Shown here piece by piece: positions 8,446 through 16,614 of a stretch of DNA of 64,000 nt (position 1 is its first letter; the number at the start of each line of letters is the position of its first letter). The notes beneath the pieces were generated by a model. The model had not been told where the DNA came from. It was given only the letters and a program-made list of their open reading frames with translations, and did not search any database. Made by a program: the position numbers and the translations under genes. This DNA comes from CBDCRK01 sp965220955 (GTDB lineage Bacteria; Desulfobacterota; Binatia; Bin18; CBDCRK01), in contig CBDCRK010000032.1 in the NCBI GenBank assembly GCA_965220955.1, positions 186,001 through 250,000 on the forward strand, written 5' to 3'.

Positions 8446-9180
8446 ATGGCATCAATAAGTAAACGCAGTATCAAGAAAAAGCGTTCCCGTCGTGGAGACA
8501 AAGAGTCCTCATCTTCCTATCTGCAACGTCTAAACAACGCGCCAGCCAGCAGACCCCTGAACAAGGTTTGGGATCGGCTTTTTCGGCAACTAGTCAAGGA
8601 AACACCCGAAGAAGAAAAGCGCTGGCTACTATGGGGTGGGTTATTTTTCATCTTTGCTTTTGTGCTCCTGGCGACCAGGGAAGAGTCCCTGACAACGGCT
8701 ATCAGCCGTGCCTTCATCTATGGTTCGGCTGTTGCTCTGGTAACATGGCTAGGAGACGAGATTGGGAGCCGTTTGGGCTTACGGGGACGCCTTAAGTTGT
8801 GGACTAGCTTTGCTATGATGGTGATCGCGGTAGCTGCCGTCCAAGCTTTCTTTGGCGGCCCGTCCCTGTTTTCTGACTGGCGCTTCTGGAAAAATGGGGA
8901 AGAGTCGGCAACGGAGCAGCAGGAAGAGGTCGGCAGAGGAGACATCTCCTTCCTTTCTCCCACTGAACAGATAGAGTACACGAGCCTCTTTCTTGAGGTC
9001 CTGGATGGACTCTCAGAGGAAGAACGCCAGAATCTACTTACTCTCCAGCAGCAAGACAACGCTTCTCTCTCCTCAGACGAACAGGAAGAGCACCGGCGTT
9101 TGTGGGCAAAAGGACTACGCCAGCTTCCTGAGGATCAACAAAGGCGGCTTAAGGCGCTGAGTAAAAGGACAGGCAGATGA
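8446..9180 (+). CDS. Unrecognised membrane protein
   Basis: A 244-residue protein that I do not recognise. A very basic N-terminus (SKRSIKKKRSRRGDKE) precedes three or so hydrophobic segments: about 63-78 (LLWGGLFFIFAFVLLA), 86-103 and 117-137 (FAMMVIAVAAVQAFF). The C-terminal third is charged, helical and Glu/Gln-rich, with repeated LSEEERQNL/LPEDQQRRL motifs. These resemble soluble helical repeats facing the cytoplasm. It starts 9 bp after mutS2 and its stop overlaps the next gene by 4 bp, so it is translationally linked to the DUF309 gene. No catalytic motif is visible. Confidence 0.75.
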   Translation: MASISKRSIKKKRSRRGDKESSSSYLQRLNNAPASRPLNKVWDRLFRQLVKETPEEEKRWLLWGGLFFIFAFVLLATREESLTTAISRAFIYGSAVALVTWLGDEIGSRLGLRGRLKLWTSFAMMVIAVAAVQAFFGGPSLFSDWRFWKNGEESATEQQEEVGRGDISFLSPTEQIEYTSLFLEVLDGLSEEERQNLLTLQQQDNASLSSDEQEEHRRLWAKGLRQLPEDQQRRLKALSKRTGR

Positions 9181-9932
9181 GGCTCGATATACGGAACGCT
9201 TTAGGAGAACTGATTATCGGAGCACTGGATTCGCCTGCGGCTGTGGTTGCCATGGATTTACTTAGCGCTTATTGTCAGCAGGCTAAGCAGGGCTCTCTAC
9301 GAGTCCTCATTAGGGATCTTCGCGTACAGATTGCGGGGCATTTAACTTTGGAAGCAGAGGAAATGGCTTTCAAGCTTCTTCTTGACTCTGGCCTGTTCTG
9401 TTATGATCCGGTAGACCCAAGCACCTGCACTGACCCTAACCAGAAGTGGATAGAGATCCAGGAAGAATTCTCTGCTGATCTGCCGCAGATTCACCACCGA
9501 GCAAACCGCTATCGGAAGGCTGCACAGAAGTTCTACGAAGGGTCTGTCCCCACCGCAGACGATCTGGCTGGAACCCTCCTCAAAGGAGCGGTGCTTTTCA
9601 ACCAAGGGCTCTTCTTTGAAGTGCATGAGGTGCTAGAAGCACAGTGGAAGCAAGAAGCAGGAGATCTAAAGGTATTTCTCCAGGGGCTCATCCAGGTGGC
9701 GGTGGCCTTCTATCATCTTGAGAACCAAAATTATCGTGGGGCTCTTATCCTACTTAAAGAGGGGCAAGAAAAGCTTCTTCCCTATCGTCCTCGTTTCCTG
9801 GGCATAGAGTTGGAGGCACTTACTGCCAAGCTGGAAGGATGTCATCAAGAACTCCGGCGACTCGGGCCGAAGTGTGTGAAGGATTTTGTCTGGCAACACG
9901 TTCCCAAGATACACTGGGAAGAGGTGAGATGA
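9177..9932 (+). CDS. DUF309 domain protein
   Basis: A 251-residue protein whose second half (about 135-230) carries the DUF309 signature: FNQGLFFEVHEVLEAQWKQE, then FLQGLIQVAVAFYHLENQNYRGALILLKEG. This is an all-helical fold of unknown biochemical role. The first half (1-120) is not recognised; it is helical and has EAEEMAFKLLLDSGLF-type segments. It overlaps its neighbours on both sides (ATGA overlaps at 9177 and 9929), indicating a tightly coupled operon with the membrane protein and the LeuD-like gene. Function unknown; the conserved His-Glu of HEVLE could be catalytic or structural. Confidence 0.82.
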   Translation: MRLDIRNALGELIIGALDSPAAVVAMDLLSAYCQQAKQGSLRVLIRDLRVQIAGHLTLEAEEMAFKLLLDSGLFCYDPVDPSTCTDPNQKWIEIQEEFSADLPQIHHRANRYRKAAQKFYEGSVPTADDLAGTLLKGAVLFNQGLFFEVHEVLEAQWKQEAGDLKVFLQGLIQVAVAFYHLENQNYRGALILLKEGQEKLLPYRPRFLGIELEALTAKLEGCHQELRRLGPKCVKDFVWQHVPKIHWEEVR

Positions 9933-10411
9933 TCTTTTCGGGTCGAGCGTGGGTGTTTACTGGCGAACTCCCCGCAATAGAGATCTTGCCAGCACGGGTT
10001 GCCGACTACCCCGAAGAAGAGCTGGGTACTTTTGTCTTATATGACCGCCAGCCTGATCTAGCCAAGACGATTGCTCCCAAAGATTTTATTGTGGCTACGG
10101 GCGAAGTAGGCCGTGGCGAATGCCCGGCCAGGGCAGCCGTTGCCCTCAAGCAAGCTGGTGTTGGTGGGGTCATTGCCCCCGCCTTCTTCTGGTCTTTCTT
10201 TCGCATTTGCATTAACATTGGTCTGCCCCCTCTGACTATCTGGGAAGCGGGCGAGATTCGGTCCGGCGATCGACTACGGGTAGACCTGAACTCCCAAGTA
10301 CTAAAAGGCTTTAGCTCGGGCACCCGCTACCCTATTCGCGATCTCCCTGATCTATATGTTGAGATCCTCTCTTATGGCGGGATAGAAGGATATATTAAGG
10401 TCATAAGATAG
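9929..10411 (+). CDS. Aconitase/LeuD-type swivel-domain protein (3-isopropylmalate dehydratase small subunit-like)
   Basis: A 160-residue stand-alone swivel domain. GRGECPARAAVALKQAGVGGVIAPAFFWSFFRICINIGLPPL aligns with the LeuD segment G-S-S-R-E-H-A...GVxAVIAxSFARIFYRNAINxGL, and an early D-Y region is present. In LeuCD the small subunit supplies substrate-recognition residues to the Fe-S large subunit. No large subunit is present nearby, and the conserved SSREH loop is changed to ECPAR, so the substrate is probably not isopropylmalate. The start ATG overlaps the DUF309 stop (ATGA). The longer open frame from 9839 lies inside the DUF309 gene and lacks support. Confidence 0.78.
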   Translation: MIFSGRAWVFTGELPAIEILPARVADYPEEELGTFVLYDRQPDLAKTIAPKDFIVATGEVGRGECPARAAVALKQAGVGGVIAPAFFWSFFRICINIGLPPLTIWEAGEIRSGDRLRVDLNSQVLKGFSSGTRYPIRDLPDLYVEILSYGGIEGYIKVIR

Positions 10412-10436
10412 TACTTCTAAGGGGAGGAAGATCTAC

Positions 10437-12674
10437 ATGCGTAGAGTCAGAGACCTGAGAAAATACAACCTGCCTGAGACCTTGCTAGAGATCTGGGAGC
10501 AGGCACAAGGGGAGTTTCTTCTGCCTGTGCAGGAAGTTGCCGTCCATCGCTACGGCCTTTTTGATGGCAAGAGCCTGGTGATCTCATCCCCTACCTCTTC
10601 AGGAAAAACCTTTGTGGGTGAGATGGCTGCCCTGAAATCGGCCTTTGAGGGAAAAAAGATTCTTTATCTTGTTCCGCTAAGAGCCTTGGCAGAAGAAAAA
10701 TACCGCACGTTTCGCGAGCGCTACGCCGCCTACGGGGTTAAAGTTGTTGTTGCCACCCGGGATAGGCGGGAGTTTGACGCCGACATTGAGCAGGGAAATT
10801 TTCATCTGGCGGTGCTGGTCTACGAAAAACTCTCCCAGCTCCTGGTACGTTATCCCCATCTTCTGAGGACTGTCTCCCTGGTTGTTGTGGACGAACTCCA
10901 GATGCTCGGCGACCCTGAGCGTGGCTCTGGACTCGAACTAACCCTGACCAAACTTCTGGCCTCTGTGCCCCGGCCCCAGCTCCTGGGTCTCTCAGCTGTG
11001 CTACGTGAGGCCAACCTGGTGTCAGAGTGGCTAGAAGCCGAGTTGCTCTTCCAGGACGAGCGACCGGTGGAGCTACGTCGTGGGGTATTGTTCAACGGCA
11101 CCTTTCGTTACAAAACGCACAATACGGGCGAAGAAGGCGAGGAAGAGCTGGTTGACCCCGGATCAGACGACCCGGCCGAAGTCCTCCTTAGCAATGCCAA
11201 ACACTTGGTCGAAAAAGGAGAACAAATTCTTATCTTCCTTAAGGCCAAGCAGGATGCCGTGCGCTGTGCAGTAAGGCTGGCAGAGAGGCTTACCCTCTCT
11301 TCCGCTTTAACGGCGCTGGAACAGATAGAGCCGCTGGAAGAAACCGTACTCAAGACACAGCTTAAACACTGCTTTGCCAGTGGGGTAGGATTCCACCATG
11401 CCGACCTCACACAAGAGGAGCGAGAGCTGGTTGAGAGGCACTATCGAAATGGCAACATCCGAGCCATTGCTTGCACCACTACGCTGGCTTTTGGCGTGAA
11501 CCTTCCCGCCTCCACCGTCTTTTTGGAAGCGATCAAGTGGGATTACGACCGCCGGACCGGTGCGGCTCTTGAGGTCCCCATTAGCTGGGCCGAGCACGAG
11601 AACATCTCTGGCAGAGCAGGCCGCCTGGGCTTCCAAGATCCCAACGAAACGCCCAGTAGCAGGCGGGCCACAGAAACCTTCGGTCGCTCGGCGTTGGTGG
11701 CCATTAACCAGTTCCAGGCCGACCTACTGTGGCGCAGCTACATTGACTGCGAGGGTGAAGAATTTGCCCCGGTTCCTGGGCAAGAAGGTCTGGCTGATCG
11801 GACTCTAAATCTAATTGCCTCGAAAATGTGTACAAACAAGGAAGAACTCTGCCACTTTATGGCCCATACTTATCTCTTTTTCCTTAATAAAGATGAGCTG
11901 TCAGCGCTGTCTGCCAGGATAGACAAAGCCCTGGAGGCGCTTGCACGCTACCAGCTTATCTTTAGCCTCGACGACGGCAACCTGGAGGTGTCTACCCTGG
12001 GAGAGGTGGCAGCCCGCAAAGGCATCAGGGCAGCTACCGCAGTGAGAATGGTCAGTTTTCTTGAGTTGGCCAAGGATAGGGAGGCACAGGATTTAGAGGC
12101 GCTTCACCTGCTTAGTCTGACGGAGGAAGGAAAAAGGGTGAACCTGCCCTTATCGTCAGTGGAGCACCGCAGCCGCATCTATGAAAGTATGATGAAAGAA
12201 ACGGTAGGGGTTGCCGCTGAAACCCTAGGAGAAGATTTGGCCCGCACCATCAACCCCAGGCTCATGCCCACCACCCAGGAAGCAAAGTCTCTAAAACTAG
12301 CCCTACTACTCACCGACTGGATACAAGGAGAACCTCTCTCTGGCCTTGAGGAAAAGTACCGGTGCTACGCCGGCACTATTAGGGGCCTGTCAGAAGAAAT
12401 GAGCTGGCTGGCTGATGCTAATGCAGCCATTGCTGAAGTAGTCGGATGCAGCCCCGCTCTACGCCAGCGGTTAACCGACCTTTCTGACCGGTTGGTGTTC
12501 GGGGTTGATACCCAAAGCCTTTCACTTGCCCGGCTGCGGCTGCCCGGAATAGGACGAGAGGAGATCAAAACCCTAGTACGCGCCGGGTTTGACTCCAAGG
12601 CTGCCTTGGAAGAAGCCAGTCCAGAAGTACTAAGTAGTCTTCTTCCCGGCTGGTCAGGGTGGCCAACACAATGA
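10437..12674 (+). CDS. Superfamily 2 DNA/RNA helicase, Ski2/Hel308-like
   Basis: A 745-residue helicase. It has Walker A SSPTSSGKTFVGE (about 51-60), motif Ia LVPLRALAEEKY, motif II VVVDELQMLGD (about 150; DELQ instead of the usual DExH) and motif III LGLSAVL. Motifs IV/V read FHHADLTQEERELVE...CTTTLAFGVNLPA, and motif VI is ISGRAGRLGFQD (about 391). The C-terminal half has the winged-helix/ratchet region and ends with a helix-hairpin-helix (LPGIGREEIKTLVRAGFDS), as in Hel308/PolQ-type DNA helicases. It is 25 bp after the LeuD-like gene with a GGGGAGG ribosome site. Remodelling of stalled forks or structured nucleic acid is inferred from family only. Confidence 0.88.
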   Translation: MRRVRDLRKYNLPETLLEIWEQAQGEFLLPVQEVAVHRYGLFDGKSLVISSPTSSGKTFVGEMAALKSAFEGKKILYLVPLRALAEEKYRTFRERYAAYGVKVVVATRDRREFDADIEQGNFHLAVLVYEKLSQLLVRYPHLLRTVSLVVVDELQMLGDPERGSGLELTLTKLLASVPRPQLLGLSAVLREANLVSEWLEAELLFQDERPVELRRGVLFNGTFRYKTHNTGEEGEEELVDPGSDDPAEVLLSNAKHLVEKGEQILIFLKAKQDAVRCAVRLAERLTLSSALTALEQIEPLEETVLKTQLKHCFASGVGFHHADLTQEERELVERHYRNGNIRAIACTTTLAFGVNLPASTVFLEAIKWDYDRRTGAALEVPISWAEHENISGRAGRLGFQDPNETPSSRRATETFGRSALVAINQFQADLLWRSYIDCEGEEFAPVPGQEGLADRTLNLIASKMCTNKEELCHFMAHTYLFFLNKDELSALSARIDKALEALARYQLIFSLDDGNLEVSTLGEVAARKGIRAATAVRMVSFLELAKDREAQDLEALHLLSLTEEGKRVNLPLSSVEHRSRIYESMMKETVGVAAETLGEDLARTINPRLMPTTQEAKSLKLALLLTDWIQGEPLSGLEEKYRCYAGTIRGLSEEMSWLADANAAIAEVVGCSPALRQRLTDLSDRLVFGVDTQSLSLARLRLPGIGREEIKTLVRAGFDSKAALEEASPEVLSSLLPGWSGWPTQ

Positions 12675-12732
12675 GCCTACTGCTGGCTCTTGCCACTGTC
12701 CCTGAGTTGTTGAACCCGCTATACTTGGGACC

Positions 12733-14463
12733 ATGAATTTTCATTTTTTACCGACCCTACCCTCTTGGATGTCCTTCATCGAGGGAGAGGCTCCCATTGT
12801 GCTGGTTGCCCCACACGGTGGTCGACGGCCAGCAGACGCGCCCATTAAAGATAATGTTAAGGTCAACGATCTCTATACCGCCGATTTGACGGCTCTTCTT
12901 GCCGCCCACACTCGTAGCTTTGCCCTTATTAACCAATCTCTTGATCGTAACGACTTGGACTTAAACCGCGTTAGCCAAGTTCGCGCGCACGCACCCTGGT
13001 TCCTTGAGGCCCTAGTAGAAATAATCTCAGCGCTAGTCGAGAGCCATGGCACCGTCCAGGTATTCTTCATTCATGGCTGGAATGTGGTACAGCCCGTATG
13101 CGATCTGGGAGTAGGTCTCAGGCAGCGCGGAACCCATTTTGTGCCCGCAGGCAAGGCCTCACCAACTCTAAGCACAGATTTCTTTGCCGCTGAGATCTTT
13201 CCTTTCTTTGAGGCTAGCCTAGCTCAAGGAATCGACATGGCAGTTGGTCGGCGCTACCCTGCGGCTGACAAAAACAATGTCATGCAGTTGTTTAGTGTTC
13301 GCTTTGCCAAGGACTCTTCTCCCTTGATCCGTACTCTGGCTGAGCTTTCCAGTCAGGGAAAAGTCAATGCTGCACAGTTGGAGCTAGGGGTCGGGCTGCG
13401 CTGGCCAGGGCCTGAACGCGAGCGTTTTGTCAAGGTCTTTTGCCAGACCCTGGGAAACGACAAGACAACTCCGCTATCCAATCATCTGCTTACCGACATC
13501 GACCCTGTTCAAGGAAACGACCACGATTTCTCTACTCTGACCCTTCCTCTCCCTTCTCCGCCGGTAGCTTCTCACCTTGCAAGTCCTCTTCTGCCGCTCT
13601 ATAGCGCTCCGGAACCCAAGCGCCTGGGCCTGCACTTTCATGATCCCATGAGTGGCTTAGGATTGATGGGCGGCATCGAGTTCGACAGGTCGGCACCGAC
13701 CCACTCAGGTCGACTCTTGTTGTTCTTAGGTGGAACTGAGATGGTATTGTTTACCGGCGAGGATAACGCTACTTCCAGGCCTGGGAGTGTACGAGTTGGC
13801 GGGCTTATATGGCAGAGTCACGAAGAAGGTCTAGACATCTCTTATCACGGTACGGTGATGCGCTTCTCCCACCCGCAAGCGTTTATCCGTCTGGAAGAAG
13901 GCCTGGCTGCCTCATGGCTTGAGCCAGCTGACATCTCGTTGCGCCTTTCCTTTCCTCAGTTATCTTCTGACCCCTCCATGTCCCTTTTGCTTTCCCACTT
14001 GCAAGGCGAGGTTCATTTGCCTGACCGCAGGTGTGCAATCGATTGTTGGGGGTTTCTCGATATGCTCCGGTCTGAGGAAACCGGTCGTTTGCTCCCTCGT
14101 CGTCTCCTGTCCCTTCCTTTTGGCTCAGACCTGGGGATCTTTCTCTCCTTGGTCGAGGCTCCGGAGGGTCCCCTTTCTTCCGGCGTTATCTACCACAACG
14201 GCGTCCCACACCGATTGCAGCCCGAGGACTGGGAGCTGCACTACCTGTTAGAGCAGGGACGGCCCACGGGCTTCCGCTTGTCCCTTACTCCACCTACGCC
14301 TCTGGAATTGTACTGCAGCGGTGAGACCCTAGCCACAATCCCAGTCGTGCGTCACGCTTCTCAGGGGAGGGCGCTGGTAGTGACCTTTGGTCTGTCGCGT
14401 ACGGTCTGGCAGGGGCGTGAGGCCCGAGGAGTATATGAGTTTTCCGATTGGAGGACAGATTAG
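12733..14463 (+). CDS. Large protein with N-formylglutamate-amidohydrolase-like N-terminus
   Basis: A 576-residue protein not assigned to a known gene. Residues 1-245 recall N-formylglutamate amidohydrolase-type zinc enzymes: APIVLVAPHGGR, then KVNDLYTADLTALLAAHT, then DRNDLDLNRVSQVRA and VFFIHGW, with a late QLELGVGLR. These are plausible metal- and substrate-binding positions (His-Gly-Gly, Asp-x-Asn-Arg, His). Residues about 290-576 are beta-rich, with repeated LHFHDPMSGLGLMGGIEF/GRLLLFLGG strands that I do not recognise. It follows the helicase by 58 bp on the same strand. The amidohydrolase link is tentative. Confidence 0.7.
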   Translation: MNFHFLPTLPSWMSFIEGEAPIVLVAPHGGRRPADAPIKDNVKVNDLYTADLTALLAAHTRSFALINQSLDRNDLDLNRVSQVRAHAPWFLEALVEIISALVESHGTVQVFFIHGWNVVQPVCDLGVGLRQRGTHFVPAGKASPTLSTDFFAAEIFPFFEASLAQGIDMAVGRRYPAADKNNVMQLFSVRFAKDSSPLIRTLAELSSQGKVNAAQLELGVGLRWPGPERERFVKVFCQTLGNDKTTPLSNHLLTDIDPVQGNDHDFSTLTLPLPSPPVASHLASPLLPLYSAPEPKRLGLHFHDPMSGLGLMGGIEFDRSAPTHSGRLLLFLGGTEMVLFTGEDNATSRPGSVRVGGLIWQSHEEGLDISYHGTVMRFSHPQAFIRLEEGLAASWLEPADISLRLSFPQLSSDPSMSLLLSHLQGEVHLPDRRCAIDCWGFLDMLRSEETGRLLPRRLLSLPFGSDLGIFLSLVEAPEGPLSSGVIYHNGVPHRLQPEDWELHYLLEQGRPTGFRLSLTPPTPLELYCSGETLATIPVVRHASQGRALVVTFGLSRTVWQGREARGVYEFSDWRTD

Positions 14464-14471
14464 GCTTTTTT

Positions 14472-14888
14472 CTAACTCATATCCCCCATAAGGTCGAAGT
14501 GGACCTTGCGAGTCTTGAAGAGCCAGTGATCTTCCTGTTTGACCAGTTGGTCTTCGTAACGCCCGGCCAAACCATTGACCAAAGCGCCTTCGCCCTTGGA
14601 TCGGACCACAACGATATAGCTCTTAGCAGTCGCCTCTTCACCATTAACCTTAATGATCTCGTTCATTACACAGTGCTTCACCATTGGCAGGCCGCCGGTT
14701 AGGGGGATATTTTTGAGGAAGGAGCTAAGGGCCTCTTTTCCCTTGTGTATGCCCCTCTTTCCAGCATCGAATGTGCCGTCTTCGGTGAATAAATCCACCC
14801 ACTTATCAAATTCACCCCCGTCGAAGTGAAAGCAGTAATTAGCAATGGTTTCGTGGATGGCGTCTTTTTCTTCTAATACTGATGCCAT
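14472..14888 (-). CDS. SnoaL/NTF2-like family protein
   Basis: A 138-residue protein of the NTF2-like cone fold. The typical start (LEEKDAIHETIANYCFHFDGGEFDKWVDLFTEDGTFDAG) is followed by HCVMNEIIKVNGEEATAKSYIVVV and a final WLFKTRKVHFDLMGDMS. Members are isomerases, cyclases, dehydratases or hydrolases, including aromatic-ring hydroxylating subunits and limonene-epoxide-hydrolase relatives. It is the last gene of the (-) cluster amidohydrolase/TPP enzyme/SnoaL and starts 28 bp after the TPP-enzyme stop, with a good AAAGGAGG site. Substrate unknown. Confidence 0.83.
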   Translation of the reverse strand: MASVLEEKDAIHETIANYCFHFDGGEFDKWVDLFTEDGTFDAGKRGIHKGKEALSSFLKNIPLTGGLPMVKHCVMNEIIKVNGEEATAKSYIVVVRSKGEGALVNGLAGRYEDQLVKQEDHWLFKTRKVHFDLMGDMS

Positions 14889-14915
14889 AATAGACCTCCT
14901 TTTGGATTCATTCCC

Positions 14916-16547
14916 TTAGTACCCACCGAACCCCATGTCTGTGGTTGCCTGAGCTTCAGGTTCAGTACAAACGTTGACCAAGGCTGGTTTCCCGCTGGCT
15001 ATAGCGCGCTCAATCGCCGGCCGGATATCATCCGGTTTCTCGACAAATTCGCCGTAGCCACCCAGAGCCTCGACCACCTTGTCGTAACGCTGGTACCCAA
15101 GCTCACGGCCGACGGTGCCTCCGGTCTTGCGCGAGGTAAAGCCCGCGTTGTTACAGACGACCACTACAATCGGTAAGTTATGGCGAATCGCAGAGTCCAT
15201 CTCCATGCCGTTCCATCCAAAGGCACCGTCCCCACTCAGGACAAGCACGGGTTTGTCTGGCCGCCCAACCTTCACCCCAATGCCGAACGGAACGCCGACT
15301 CCCATGCAACCGTGCGGTCCAGCGTTGACGCTTGCACCAGGTTCGTAGATGGGAATTGACTGCCGACCGAAGTTGAGCGTTTCATGGCCATCGACCACGA
15401 GGACCGTGTCACGGCTGATCACCTCTCGCACCTCTTGGCAGAGACGAAGCGGGTGAATGGGAACCTGATCCGAATGGAGCAACGGAGCGGAGCGCTCCTC
15501 GTTCGACCGTTGCTTAGCCGCCAATTGTGCAACCCATACGGTTTCTCGGTTGGGGTCAAATTTGCCCGTGGCTTCTTCGGTTAGTTGCTGGAGAACGAGC
15601 TTCGCATCTCCGATAATGCCAACCTCAACTCCTCGGTTATGACCTATCTCTTTCCCGTCCAGGTTAACATTGATGAATTTAGCGTCCGGTGAGAAACGGG
15701 GCGCGCGCAAGAACGAGAGCATGGAGTTGGCCCGGGCGCCAATGACCAGTACCACGTCAGCCTCACGAAACGCCATTGAACGAGCAGCAGGGAAAGCCCG
15801 AACATGGTCTTCGGGCACGACTCCACGACCCTGAGGGGTAGTGTAGAACGGGAGTCCCGTTGTATCAATAAAGCGGCGGAGTTCCTCGCTGGCTCCAGAC
15901 CATAATATCCCGCTGCCGGTGAGCACAATGGGGCGCTGGGCCTGACGCAAGATCTCAATCGCACGACGCACAAGAGTTGGGTCTCCTGCCGGACGACCCT
16001 CAACCCGGTAGTTGCTCGGCCAATAGATTTTCTCCTCCTCCACCTTGGCAGCAAGAATATCTCCGGGCAAGTCCAAATAGATCGGTCCCTTTTTCCCGTC
16101 CATAGCCTCACGAAAGGCAAGGCTGATATATTCGGGAATGCGGGAGGCCATATCGATCCGATATGCGGCCTTGACAACCGGCTTCATGATCGCCACCTGA
16201 TCCATCTCCTGGAAGGCCTCCAGGGTTGTTGTACGTATCGCCGTAGAGCCACCGATGGCAATAACCGGCGCTGCATCAGCCCAGGCGTTGGCCAAGCCGG
16301 TAAGCGCATTTGCCGTTCCCGGACCCGCAGGAGTAATGCAAATACCAGGTTTGCCAGTTACACGGGAATAGGCATGAGCCATCATAGCTGCAGCCTGTTC
16401 ATGGCGGACATAGGTACCCCTCATGCCCAGGTCTAAGCAGGCGCCAGCCGTTCCCGAAGTAGGCCCGCCCATCATAAAGAAGATAGCATCAACGTCCTCG
16501 TTTTTGAAACATTGAGCAATAACCTGTTCCCCACGCAAGGTTGCCAT
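14916..16547 (-). CDS. Thiamine-diphosphate-dependent lyase/decarboxylase (acetolactate synthase/2-hydroxyacyl-CoA lyase-like)
   Basis: A 543-residue three-domain ThDP enzyme. The pyrimidine-binding domain has the activating glutamate in TYVRHEQAAAMMAHAYSR (about residue 48). The central domain follows at about 190-330. The pyrophosphate domain has GDGAFGWNGMEMDSAIRHN...VVVCNN, the GDG-NN Mg/ThDP motif (about 440-470). EAFQEMDQ, AYRIDMASRIPEYISLAFREA and GPIYLDLPGDIL resemble oxalyl-CoA decarboxylase and 2-hydroxyacyl-CoA lyases more than biosynthetic acetolactate synthase, and no ilvN regulatory subunit is adjacent. Neighbours (SnoaL protein, amidohydrolase) suggest a catabolic cluster. The exact reaction is not determinable here. 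Confidence 0.87.
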   Translation of the reverse strand: MATLRGEQVIAQCFKNEDVDAIFFMMGGPTSGTAGACLDLGMRGTYVRHEQAAAMMAHAYSRVTGKPGICITPAGPGTANALTGLANAWADAAPVIAIGGSTAIRTTTLEAFQEMDQVAIMKPVVKAAYRIDMASRIPEYISLAFREAMDGKKGPIYLDLPGDILAAKVEEEKIYWPSNYRVEGRPAGDPTLVRRAIEILRQAQRPIVLTGSGILWSGASEELRRFIDTTGLPFYTTPQGRGVVPEDHVRAFPAARSMAFREADVVLVIGARANSMLSFLRAPRFSPDAKFINVNLDGKEIGHNRGVEVGIIGDAKLVLQQLTEEATGKFDPNRETVWVAQLAAKQRSNEERSAPLLHSDQVPIHPLRLCQEVREVISRDTVLVVDGHETLNFGRQSIPIYEPGASVNAGPHGCMGVGVPFGIGVKVGRPDKPVLVLSGDGAFGWNGMEMDSAIRHNLPIVVVVCNNAGFTSRKTGGTVGRELGYQRYDKVVEALGGYGEFVEKPDDIRPAIERAIASGKPALVNVCTEPEAQATTDMGFGGY

Positions 16548-16614
16548 GATAAGCCCCCCATACTATTTTCTCATTGACTCATTCTTTCAAAGAATGAATC
16601 AATGGATAAATGGT

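Noticed and set aside
9839..9928. Upstream extension of the LeuD-like frame
   Set aside because: It lies wholly inside the DUF309 gene and the ATGA overlap at 9929 gives a better start.
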